This document shows positions 6,593-12,938 of a stretch of 14,848 nt of DNA, piece by piece. A program made the translations under genes and the position numbers. The notes under the pieces were generated by a model that was not told the origin of the DNA, ran no database searches, and saw only the letters and a program-made list of their open reading frames with translations. The DNA comes from JBOGHU01 sp050742255 (GTDB taxonomy: Bacteria > Actinomycetota > Acidimicrobiia > Acidimicrobiales > CADCSY01), in contig JBOGHU010000098.1 of NCBI GenBank assembly GCA_050742255.1, forward strand, positions 1 through 14,848. The letters run 5' to 3'. Position 1 is the stretch's first letter, and each line of letters opens with the position of its first letter.

Positions 6593-7123
6593 TCAGGGGC
6601 GACCCCGAGCGGCCCGCAGGGCCCGCCCCGCGTCCCGCAGGTGGTGGGAGCCCTCGTGCACGGCGTCGCGGGCCATCCACAGCACGGTGAGCTCCTGGCC
6701 ATCGCGCCACCCGGTCCGCTGCCAGCCGTCGTGGGGCACGCCCTCCACGGTGCGGGCCAGGCGGTCGGCGCCAGAGGCGAGGGCGTCGAGCACGGCTCCC
6801 ACGTCGCGGTCGTTGTAGCCCGCGGCCCGGACTCGCTCGTCGGGATCCCCAACCGGGGGGAGCTCGGGCCGCTCGCTCACCAGGACCCGCCGGATCCGGT
6901 CGTCGGCGGCCGCCAGCACCTCGCCGACGTGCCCGGCGTGCTCCAGGGCCGACCACGTCGACGGCTCGGGTCGTCGTCGCAGGCCGGCCTCGGTGTCCTC
7001 CTCGGCGTCGGCGGGGGAGAGCGCCGCCCGCCACCGGCGGGGGAACGACCTCAGGGCCACCACCGCGTCGGTGGGAGCGATGGTGTCGGGGTCGAGCCCG
7101 CAGGTGGGGCAGGGACCGGTCAC
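6593..7123 (-). CDS. DinB-like four-helix protein with N-terminal CxxC
   Basis: A 176-aa protein predicted to be a DinB/YfiT-type helical bundle. Histidines spaced as in that metal-binding family are seen in SALEHAGHVGEV (His62, His65) and AVHEGSHHLRD (His156, His160, His161), and the GWQRTGW segment (134-139) is also typical. In front of the bundle Cys5 and Cys8 in CPTCGLDP look like half of a zinc ribbon; no second CxxC is visible. The GTG at 7123 overlaps the stop of the EF-G-like gene as GTGA, so translation is probably coupled. DinB-type proteins in actinobacteria include mycothiol-dependent transferases, and mshC is nearby, but nothing here proves a mycothiol role. The frame is open well upstream inside the EF-G-like gene; that part is a shadow. 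Confidence 0.75.
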   Translation of the reverse strand: MTGPCPTCGLDPDTIAPTDAVVALRSFPRRWRAALSPADAEEDTEAGLRRRPEPSTWSALEHAGHVGEVLAAADDRIRRVLVSERPELPPVGDPDERVRAAGYNDRDVGAVLDALASGADRLARTVEGVPHDGWQRTGWRDGQELTVLWMARDAVHEGSHHLRDAGRALRAARGRP

Positions 7124-9204
7124 GGCCGGGCTGGCGCCATTCGGTCGACCAGGTGGGCGGGCACCACGTCGTAGTGGTCGTGGCGGGCGGAGAAGCGCCC
7201 CCGTCCACCGGTGAGGGAGCGCAGATCGATGGCGTAGCGGAGGATCTCCGAGGTGGGGACCAGGGCGGTGACCACCTGGGTCCGGCTCCCTGCCGGCTGG
7301 GTCCCCTGCACCCGGCCCCGACGGGCGTTGACGTCGCCCATGACGTCGCCGAGCTGCTGGTTCGGGACGGTGACCTCGAGACGGGAGATGGGCTCGAGGA
7401 GCAGCGGGCCGGCGCTGGCCATGGCCTCCTTGAACGCCAGGGAGCCCGCCATCTTGAAGCTCATCTCCGAGGAGTCCACGGAGTGGTACTTGCCGTCGAA
7501 GCAGGTGACCCTGATGTCGACGACGGGGTAGCCGTGGACGCCGCCGGCCGCCATGGCCTCGACGACCCCCTTCTCGACGGCGGGGACGAACTGGCGGGGG
7601 ATGGCACCCCCGGCGATGGCGTCGACGAACTCGAACCCCCCGCCCCGCTCGAGAGGCTCCAGGCGCAGGGACGCCACCCCGAACTGCCCGTGGCCCCCAC
7701 TCTGCTTCTTGTACTTGCCCTCGGCCTGGGCCGAGCCGGCGACGGTCTCCCGGTAGGGCACCCGCACCTCCTCGGTGTCGACGTCGACGCCGAACTTGCG
7801 GTGGAGGCGCTCGAGGGAGACGCTGAGATGGGTCTCGCCCAGGCCCCGCAGCAGCGTCTGGTGGGTCTCGGGGTCCCGTTCCACCCGCAGGGCGGGGTCC
7901 TCCTCCTGGAGGCGGTGCAGGGCGGTCGCCAGCTTGTCGTCGTCGCCCTGGCTGCGGGGACGGATGGCCGTGGCCAGGACACCGTCGGGGGGCTCGAGCG
8001 GGACGACCACCACGGGGGTGGCCCGGGGGGCGAGGGTGTCTCCCGTCCGGGTGTCGGCGAGCTTCGCCACCGCCCCGAGGTCCCCGGCGGGCACCCCGGC
8101 GGTGTCGACCTGGTTGCGTCCCCGCAGGGTGAACAGGCTGTGGAGGCGCTCCTCGGTCCCGGTGCGGGGGTTCACCAGGTGCTCGTCGGGTCGAACCGTC
8201 CCCGACAGGACCTTGAAGAGCGAGATGCGGCCCACGTAGGGGTCGGCGATGGTCTTGAACACGAAGGCCAGGGGGTCTCCGGCGGGGTCGGGCGCCACCT
8301 CCGCGGTGCCGTCGCCGGCCCGCACCCGGACCGCTGGGCGGTCGGCGGCGGAGGGACCGACCTGGCACACCAGCCTGGCCAGCCGGTCGACCCCGACCGG
8401 TCTGCTGGCCGACCCGCAGGTGACGGGGAAGACCGTGGCCCCCGCCACGCCTCTCGCCAGCACCGCGCTCAGGGCGTCGACCCCGGGAACGTCGCCCTCC
8501 AGGTACCGCTCGAGCAGGGCGTCGTCGGCTACCACGATCCCCTCGATCAGGCCGTCACGCGCCCGGCCGGCGGGACCGGCCGCCTCCGGGGGGACGTCGT
8601 CGGCCACCGGCTCCTCGCCGTCGTAGGTGTGGGCGGTCTCGGTGAGCAGGTCGATCACGCCGCGGAACCTCTGCTCGCGGCCGAGGGGGAGCTCGAGGGG
8701 GACGATGCCCTCGCCGAAGCGGCTCCGAAGCTGGTCGAGGGTGCGATCGAAGCTGGCCCGCTCCCGGTCGAGCTTGTTGACGAAGACCATCCGGGGCAGC
8801 CCCATCTCGGCGGCGATCCTCCAGGCCTCCTCGGTCTGGACCTCGACACCCTCGACCGCGCTCACCACCACCACCGCCAGGTCCGCGACCCGTAGGGCGG
8901 CAGCCACGTCGCCCACGAAGTCGGCGTAGCCGGGCGTGTCGAGGAGGTTGAGCTTGTAGGCGGCCTCCCGCCCGTCGGCCCCCCGGGCGCGCACCTCGAG
9001 GGGCGCCAGGGCCAGCTGCAGCGAGATCCCCCGCTTCACCTCCTCCGGCTCGTAGTCGCACACCGTGGAGCCCTCCTCCACCCGACCGGGCCGGTTGAGC
9101 ACCCCGGCCCGGTAGAGGAGGGCCTCGGCCAGGGTCGTCTTGCCCGACCCGCCGTGGCCCACCAGCGCGACGTTTCGGATCCTGGCTGGCAGATATCGGT
9201 CCAT
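7120..9204 (-). CDS. Elongation factor G-like GTPase (EF-G2/FusA2 type)
   Basis: A 694-aa translational GTPase with the full EF-G architecture. G1 is GHGGSGKT (16-23), G2 RGIS (58-61), G3 DTPGY (89-93), G4 NKLD (143-146), and a G5-like CGSA follows. Domains II-V continue to the C-terminus with KYKKQSGGHGQFG, VPNQQLGDVMGDVNARRG and SLTGGRGRFS. Canonical EF-G has DTPGH, the His being needed for efficient GTP hydrolysis; here it is Tyr93, as in the FusA2-like branch (for example Rv0120c), so this is probably not the main translocase. Its exact role, such as stress, recycling or ribosome rescue, is unknown. The ATG at 9204 has GGAGAGGGG upstream at a good distance. A DinB-like gene follows with a GTGA overlap. 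No ribosomal protein or EF-Tu genes are nearby, in line with a paralogue. Confidence 0.92.
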   Translation of the reverse strand: MDRYLPARIRNVALVGHGGSGKTTLAEALLYRAGVLNRPGRVEEGSTVCDYEPEEVKRGISLQLALAPLEVRARGADGREAAYKLNLLDTPGYADFVGDVAAALRVADLAVVVVSAVEGVEVQTEEAWRIAAEMGLPRMVFVNKLDRERASFDRTLDQLRSRFGEGIVPLELPLGREQRFRGVIDLLTETAHTYDGEEPVADDVPPEAAGPAGRARDGLIEGIVVADDALLERYLEGDVPGVDALSAVLARGVAGATVFPVTCGSASRPVGVDRLARLVCQVGPSAADRPAVRVRAGDGTAEVAPDPAGDPLAFVFKTIADPYVGRISLFKVLSGTVRPDEHLVNPRTGTEERLHSLFTLRGRNQVDTAGVPAGDLGAVAKLADTRTGDTLAPRATPVVVVPLEPPDGVLATAIRPRSQGDDDKLATALHRLQEEDPALRVERDPETHQTLLRGLGETHLSVSLERLHRKFGVDVDTEEVRVPYRETVAGSAQAEGKYKKQSGGHGQFGVASLRLEPLERGGGFEFVDAIAGGAIPRQFVPAVEKGVVEAMAAGGVHGYPVVDIRVTCFDGKYHSVDSSEMSFKMAGSLAFKEAMASAGPLLLEPISRLEVTVPNQQLGDVMGDVNARRGRVQGTQPAGSRTQVVTALVPTSEILRYAIDLRSLTGGRGRFSARHDHYDVVPAHLVDRMAPARP

Positions 9205-9230
9205 CGAGCCCCTCTCCGGCCGGCCGGCAC

Positions 9231-9268
9231 CGACCTGGCCCCGAGCTACCGACCTGGCCCCGGGCTAC
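9231..9268 (-). repeat. Two 19-bp tandem repeats in the leader of the EF-G-like gene
   Basis: CGACCTGGCCCCGAGCTAC (9231-9249) is followed at once by a second copy with one change, A to G (9250-9268). They lie between the EF-G-like start and its putative -10. They could be an operator pair or a leader structure; no partner is known. Confidence 0.7.
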
Positions 9269-9287
9269 GGACGAGCCACCCCCGTCG

Positions 9288-9293
9288 AGACTA
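9288..9293 (-). promoter_or_regulatory. Putative -10 of the EF-G-like gene (TAGTCT)
   Basis: On the minus strand TAGTCT fits TANNNT and lies 83 nt upstream of the ATG. A transcript starting about 7 nt after it would carry a leader of about 77 nt containing the 19-bp repeats and the GGAGAGGGG ribosome site. Confidence 0.35.
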
Positions 9294-9346
9294 TCGGGCG
9301 CGGTCCGGCGGCGGGGCCCGGCCGCGACCGTTCCGAGACGGGCTGA

Positions 9347-9352
9347 TAGCGT
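9347..9352 (+). promoter_or_regulatory. Putative -10 of pgsA (TAGCGT)
   Basis: TAGCGT fits TANNNT and precedes the pgsA ATG by 59 nt. It would give pgsA a leader of about 50 nt. A -35 is not clear. Confidence 0.35.
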
Positions 9353-9411
9353 GCGGGGCCGGGCCGCGCCGTGCGGGAAGCGGCCGGGAGCCACGACGAC
9401 CGGGGGCCGCG

Positions 9412-10092
9412 ATGCTGGACGAGCGCTGGAGGAGGGACATCGAGCGTCGGCTGCGGCCGGTGGGCTCCAACCTGCGCCGCAGGGGGATCACCGCCGACCA
9501 CCTCACGGTGGTGGGCGTCGTCATGGCGGTGGCGGCGGCGGTGGCGATCGCCAACGGCGCCCTCCGAGGCGGGGTCGTGCTGCTGGTGCTGACCGCCCTC
9601 CCCGACCTGCTCGACGGCGCCGTGGCCAAGGCCTCGGGGACCGCGTCGCGTCGGGGCGCCTTCTTCGACTCGGTGGCCGACCGGGTGACCGATGCCATCC
9701 TGCTCGGCGGTGTGGCGTGGTACCTGTCGGCCACCGAGGGCGGCCGCGCCGCGGTGCTCCCCTTCGCCGTCCTGGCCGTCTCCATGCTCGTCCCATACGA
9801 GCGGGCCAAGGCCGAGTCGCTCGGGTTCCGGGCCGGGGGCGGGCTGATGGAGCGGGCGGAGCGGATGGTGGTCCTGTCCCTCGGGCTGCTGTTCGACTCG
9901 CTGCTGGTCGTGGTCCTGTGGGCCATGCTGGCCCTGACCGCGGTGACCGCGGTCCAGCGCTTCGCCAAGGTCTGGCGCCAGGCCAGCGTGCCCACCCCCT
10001 TCCCGCCCGGGGGCCGGTGGCGGGGCCGGCGCCTGGCCCGGCCCACGGCGCTGGCCTGGCGACGCCGGTACCACCTGCGCGGCCGCCGGTAG
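9412..10092 (+). CDS. pgsA: Phosphatidylinositol phosphate synthase, CDP-alcohol phosphotransferase family
   Basis: Likely joins CDP-diacylglycerol to inositol 1-phosphate in the inner membrane, giving phosphatidylinositol phosphate, the root of PI and PIMs. The 226-aa protein carries the CDP-alcohol phosphotransferase signature at 65-90: Asp65, Asp68, Gly69, Ala72, then Gly82, Asp86 and Asp90, with the usual spacing. The usual Ala-Arg is Ala72-Lys73 here. Several hydrophobic helices surround it (about 31-49, 52-64, 95-108, 114-127, 150-180). M. tuberculosis PgsA1 (Rv2612c) has about 217 aa and stands directly before the same acyltransferase and PimA genes, which is the main reason for choosing PI phosphate synthase over phosphatidylglycerophosphate or cardiolipin synthase. 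The ATG at 9412 follows no strong ribosome site. patA starts 22 nt after the stop. Confidence 0.87.
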   Translation: MLDERWRRDIERRLRPVGSNLRRRGITADHLTVVGVVMAVAAAVAIANGALRGGVVLLVLTALPDLLDGAVAKASGTASRRGAFFDSVADRVTDAILLGGVAWYLSATEGGRAAVLPFAVLAVSMLVPYERAKAESLGFRAGGGLMERAERMVVLSLGLLFDSLLVVVLWAMLALTAVTAVQRFAKVWRQASVPTPFPPGGRWRGRRLARPTALAWRRRYHLRGRR

Positions 10093-10114
10093 CCCCCGGG
10101 TCCGTCGGTGGGCC

Positions 10115-11026
10115 GTGATCGGAGGGGACGCGTTCGCCTGGTGGGCCTACCGCGGCGGCGCGGCTGTGGCCCGAGCCCTGCCCGAGCCCCTGACCGGCCC
10201 GGCCGAGGTGGTCTTCGGGACGGGGTTGGCGGTGGCGGCGCGCCGCCGCCGCCAGACCGTCTCCCGCCACGTCGAGCGGCTGGAGGGACGGTCCCTGCCA
10301 CCGGGGGAGCTCCGCCGCCAGGTGAGGCGGACCTTCCGCTCCTACGCCCGATACTGGATCGAGTCCTTCCGCCTCCCGACCCTGTCGGCGGCGGAGCTGG
10401 ACGCCGGGTTGTCGTACCAGGGCATCGAGCACTTCGACGCCGCCATGGCGGGCGGTCGTGGCGTGATCATGGCCCTCCCCCACCTGGGCGGGTGGGACTA
10501 CGGGGGGACGTGGATGGCGACCCAGGGCTACCCGGTCACCGTCGTCGTGGAGCCCATCCGGCCCCCGGAGCTGTTCGAGTGGTTCGCCGCCATGCGGCGG
10601 GGCCTGGGCCTGGAGGTGGTGCCGCTGGGACCGCACGCGGCGCGCCGGGTGATCGGCGCGCTGCGCCGCAACGAGGTGGTCGGGCTGCTGTGCGATCGCG
10701 ATCTGACCGGCGACGGGGTGGAGGTGGAGTTCTTCGGGGAGCGGACCACCCTGCCAGGCGGGCCGGCCACCCTGGCCCTGCGCACGGGCGCCCCGATCCT
10801 GCCCACGGCCATCTACTTCGACGGTCCCCGCCACCATCTCGGGGTGGTCCGCCCCGCCCTGCCCGTAGGCCGTGTGGGGTCGTTCCGTGACGACGTGGTC
10901 CACGTCACCCAGCACCTGGCCCGTGAGCTCGAGCACCTGATCCGGCGGGCCCCCGAGCAGTGGCACGTGCTGCAGCCCAACTGGCCGTCGGAGCGGGGGC
11001 GGGCACCGGCCCGACGGCGGAGGTGA
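10115..11026 (+). CDS. patA: Phosphatidylinositol mannoside acyltransferase (PatA-like)
   Basis: Predicted to transfer an acyl chain from acyl-CoA to the 6-position of the mannose added by PimA, at the cytosolic face of the inner membrane. The 303-aa protein belongs to the LpxL/HtrB lysophospholipid acyltransferase family. The HX4D catalytic motif is HLGGWD (His123, Asp128), preceded by GRGVIMALP; LLCDRDLTGDGVEVEFFGE (191-209) holds the acidic partner, probably Glu203 or Glu205, which corresponds to the PatA Glu200 region; PGGPATLALRTGAPILP follows. M. tuberculosis Rv2611c has about 316 aa and the same neighbours. The GTG at 10115 is the first start after pgsA and gives normal length; GGTGGG lies just upstream. 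The C-terminus is Arg-rich. It is part of the pgsA-patA run; pimA follows with its own likely promoter. Confidence 0.92.
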   Translation: MIGGDAFAWWAYRGGAAVARALPEPLTGPAEVVFGTGLAVAARRRRQTVSRHVERLEGRSLPPGELRRQVRRTFRSYARYWIESFRLPTLSAAELDAGLSYQGIEHFDAAMAGGRGVIMALPHLGGWDYGGTWMATQGYPVTVVVEPIRPPELFEWFAAMRRGLGLEVVPLGPHAARRVIGALRRNEVVGLLCDRDLTGDGVEVEFFGERTTLPGGPATLALRTGAPILPTAIYFDGPRHHLGVVRPALPVGRVGSFRDDVVHVTQHLARELEHLIRRAPEQWHVLQPNWPSERGRAPARRRR

Positions 11027-11074
11027 CCTCCGGCGGCGGCCACGCCCGGCACGCGGCCGGCCCGCGGTGCCCTC

Positions 11075-11080
11075 TACGCT
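11075..11080 (+). promoter_or_regulatory. Putative leaderless -10 of pimA (TACGCT)
   Basis: TACGCT, then six nt, then the GTG at 11087. The 60-nt gap after patA has no ribosome site at the right distance. pimA could therefore be transcribed separately from pgsA-patA. Confidence 0.5.
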
Positions 11081-11086
11081 GCGGGT

Positions 11087-12154
11087 GTGCGGATCGGCCT
11101 GGTGTGCCCCTACAGCCTGACCCTGCCCGGCGGCGTCCAGGGCCAGGTGCTGGGTCTGGCCCGGGCGCTGCGGGCCCACGGCCACGAGACGCGGGTGCTG
11201 GGACCTTGTGACGGCCCCCCTCCCGACGCCGGGGTCACGCCCCTCGGCAACTGCGTGCCGCTGGCCGCCAACGGCTCGGTGGCGCCCATAGCCCCCGACC
11301 TGCCCTGCGCCCTGCGAACCATCCGGGCCATGCGGGACGAGGCGTTCGACGTCGTCCACCTCCACGAGCCCATGGTGCCCGGGCCCTGCATGACCTCGGC
11401 CGTGCTGGCCAGCGCGCCCCTCATCGGCACCTTCCACGCCGCCGGCGTGAGCGCCGGCTACCGGTGGGCGGCGCGGCCCCTGCGGTGGCTGGCCGGCCGT
11501 CTGGACCGGCGGTGCGCGGTCTCCGAGCACGCCGGTGCCCTGGCCCAGCGGTACCTCGGGGGCAGCTACGACCTGGTGTTCAACGGCATCGAGGTGGAGC
11601 GCTTCTCCAAGGCCACGGCGTGGCCCACAGAGGGCCCCACCATCCTGTTCGTGGGGCGCCACGAGCCCCGCAAGGGCCTGGGTGTGCTCCTCGTCGCGCT
11701 GGGTGACCTGCCCGCCGAGGTCCGGCTGTGGGTGGCGGGCGACGGCCACCAGACCGATCAGCTCCGGGCGGCGACCGCCGGCGACGAGCGGATCGAGTGG
11801 CTGGGCCGCCTCGACCACGAGGAGCTGACCCGCCGGATCCGCGGTGCCGACGTCTTCTGCGCCCCCTCCCTCCACGGCGAGTCCTTCGGCGTGGTCCTGC
11901 TGGAGGCCATGGCGGCGGGGACCCCGGTCGTGGCCAGCGACCTGCCCGGCTACCGCAACGTGGCCCGTCCCGGGGTCGAGGGCCTGCTGGTGCCCCCCGG
12001 CGACGCCGCCGCCCTGGGGTCGGCGCTGCGAGACGTGCTCACCGACGTAGGTCTCGCCGGCGAGCTGGCCGAGGCCGGGGCCGTCCGGGCGGAGGCGCTC
12101 TCCATGGACCGCCTGGCCGAGCGGTACCTCGGGCTGTACGACACCATCGTGTGA
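11087..12154 (+). CDS. pimA: Phosphatidyl-myo-inositol mannosyltransferase PimA
   Basis: GDP-mannose-dependent transfer of the first mannose to the 2-position of phosphatidylinositol, the committed step of PIM synthesis, at the cytosolic membrane face. The 355-aa GT4 enzyme (GT-B fold) has the N-terminal GGVQ loop (15-18), His117 in GTFHAAG (matching the catalytic-site His118 of M. smegmatis PimA), GRHEPRKG at 190-197 with Arg191 and Lys196 for the nucleotide-sugar phosphates, and the EX7E motif Glu265...Glu273 in GESFGVVLLEAMAAGTP. Family length is about 375-385 aa. The GTG at 11087 begins the first beta strand directly and has TACGCT six nt upstream. Order after pgsA and patA supports PimA over other GT4 mannosyltransferases. 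In M. tuberculosis a Nudix gene follows; here a convergent lipoprotein gene does. Confidence 0.93.
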   Translation: MRIGLVCPYSLTLPGGVQGQVLGLARALRAHGHETRVLGPCDGPPPDAGVTPLGNCVPLAANGSVAPIAPDLPCALRTIRAMRDEAFDVVHLHEPMVPGPCMTSAVLASAPLIGTFHAAGVSAGYRWAARPLRWLAGRLDRRCAVSEHAGALAQRYLGGSYDLVFNGIEVERFSKATAWPTEGPTILFVGRHEPRKGLGVLLVALGDLPAEVRLWVAGDGHQTDQLRAATAGDERIEWLGRLDHEELTRRIRGADVFCAPSLHGESFGVVLLEAMAAGTPVVASDLPGYRNVARPGVEGLLVPPGDAAALGSALRDVLTDVGLAGELAEAGAVRAEALSMDRLAERYLGLYDTIV

Positions 12155-12190
12155 GCGGGTGCGCCCGCCAGGCGCAGGCTCGGGCCGGCT

Positions 12191-12233
12191 CTGTGCGCGC
12201 CCGACCCGACCGGGGCCGGCCCCCCGCACACAG
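12191..12233. terminator. Possible terminator between pimA and the lipoprotein gene
   Basis: In the 91-nt gap between the convergent stops, CTGTGCG (12191-12197) can pair with CGCACACAG (12225-12233) with a 2-nt bulge, and the loop holds the 12-nt palindrome GGGGCCGGCCCC (12212-12223). No T run is present, as is common in GC-rich actinobacteria. The role is inferred from position. Confidence 0.33.
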
Positions 12234-12245
12234 ATCCCGGGGGGG

Positions 12246-12902
12246 TCAGGATGTGGCCACGTCGATGACGACCCGCGCCGGGCCGGTGAGCGTCTCCACC
12301 CGGTAGCGGGCCTTGCCCCGCAGGCCTACGACCCAGTCGAGGTTGGCCTCGAAGTCGCCGGTGTGGACCACCTCGACCACGGCCGCGGTGTCGCCCCGGA
12401 CGCGTCGGGGCCCGGTGTAGGTCTCCTCCAAGGTGTCGCCGAGGTCGACGCCCGAGGCCGGCTCGAACCCCACGGCGAGGAAGGCCGATCCCCCGACCGC
12501 CACCGGGTCCCCCGACGCCGACTGGCGGATCGGGGGCTCGGCGTAGGCGACGTCGTAGCCGGGCAGCCGGTCGTCACGGAACTCGAAGACCACGCGGTCG
12601 AAGCCGCCATGGCCAGCCACCCGGACGGCGGTCAGCAGGGCCACGCCCTGGCTCGAGGGCGGTGGGGGGACGGAGGTGGCAGCGGTGGAGCCGGCGAAGA
12701 CGGTGGCGGTAGGGGCGGGGGCCGAGGTGGAGGAGGCCGGGCCGGTGGTCGAGGTGGAGGACGACGTGGGCATGGACGTGGACGTGGAGGACGAAGGGCC
12801 CGTGCCCTGGGCCGCCCCGTCGTCGTCGCCTCCCGAGCAGGCGGGCAGCCCGCCCAGAGCCGCCACGCCGAGCACGACGGCGGCCATCCGCACGCTGATC
12901 AC
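12246..12902 (-). CDS. Secreted lipoprotein with AMIN-like domain
   Basis: A 218-aa predicted lipoprotein. The N-terminal hydrophobic stretch (about 6-19) ends in a lipobox LPAC with Cys22, so the protein should be anchored outside the membrane. A low-complexity Ser/Thr/Pro linker (about 34-80) follows the acidic SGGDDDG. The C-terminal domain (about 82-218) has GGFDRVVFEF, PGYDVAYAEPP, VVHTGDFEANLDWVVGL and ARVVIDVA, a pattern I recognise from actinobacterial AMIN-like domains, whose relatives bind cell-wall or secretin partners; the ligand here is unknown. The GTG at 12902 is preferred over the GTG at 12893 and ATG at 12887 because TATCAT lies exactly six nt upstream. Its promoter overlaps that of the divergent rarA. 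Confidence 0.82.
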   Translation of the reverse strand: MISVRMAAVVLGVAALGGLPACSGGDDDGAAQGTGPSSSTSTSMPTSSSTSTTGPASSTSAPAPTATVFAGSTAATSVPPPPSSQGVALLTAVRVAGHGGFDRVVFEFRDDRLPGYDVAYAEPPIRQSASGDPVAVGGSAFLAVGFEPASGVDLGDTLEETYTGPRRVRGDTAAVVEVVHTGDFEANLDWVVGLRGKARYRVETLTGPARVVIDVATS

Positions 12903-12908
12903 CCGGGG

Positions 12909-12914
12909 ATGATA
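12909..12914 (-). promoter_or_regulatory. Putative leaderless -10 of the lipoprotein gene (TATCAT)
   Basis: On the minus strand TATCAT, CCCCGG, GTG: the -10 is six nt before the start codon. It lies in a 36-bp space shared with the rarA promoter. Confidence 0.5.
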
Positions 12915-12925
12915 GGCCACCGGGC

Positions 12926-12931
12926 TAGCCT
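12926..12931 (+). promoter_or_regulatory. Putative leaderless -10 of rarA (TAGCCT)
   Basis: TAGCCT lies seven nt before the GTG at 12939, with no ribosome site. It is also inside a small dyad, CGGGC (12921-12925) with GCCCG (12932-12936), which could be an operator or chance in this GC-rich DNA. Confidence 0.45.
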
Positions 12932-12938
12932 GCCCGGT

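Noticed and set aside
9154..9411. N-terminal extension of pgsA from 9154
   Set aside because: It would overlap the EF-G-like start and its leader and is Arg/Pro/Gly-rich with no homology; the conserved protein starts near 9412.
9521..12229. A 902-codon minus-strand open frame across pgsA, patA and pimA
   Set aside because: It is antisense to three recognised enzymes and has no domain I recognise; GC-rich codon bias explains its length.
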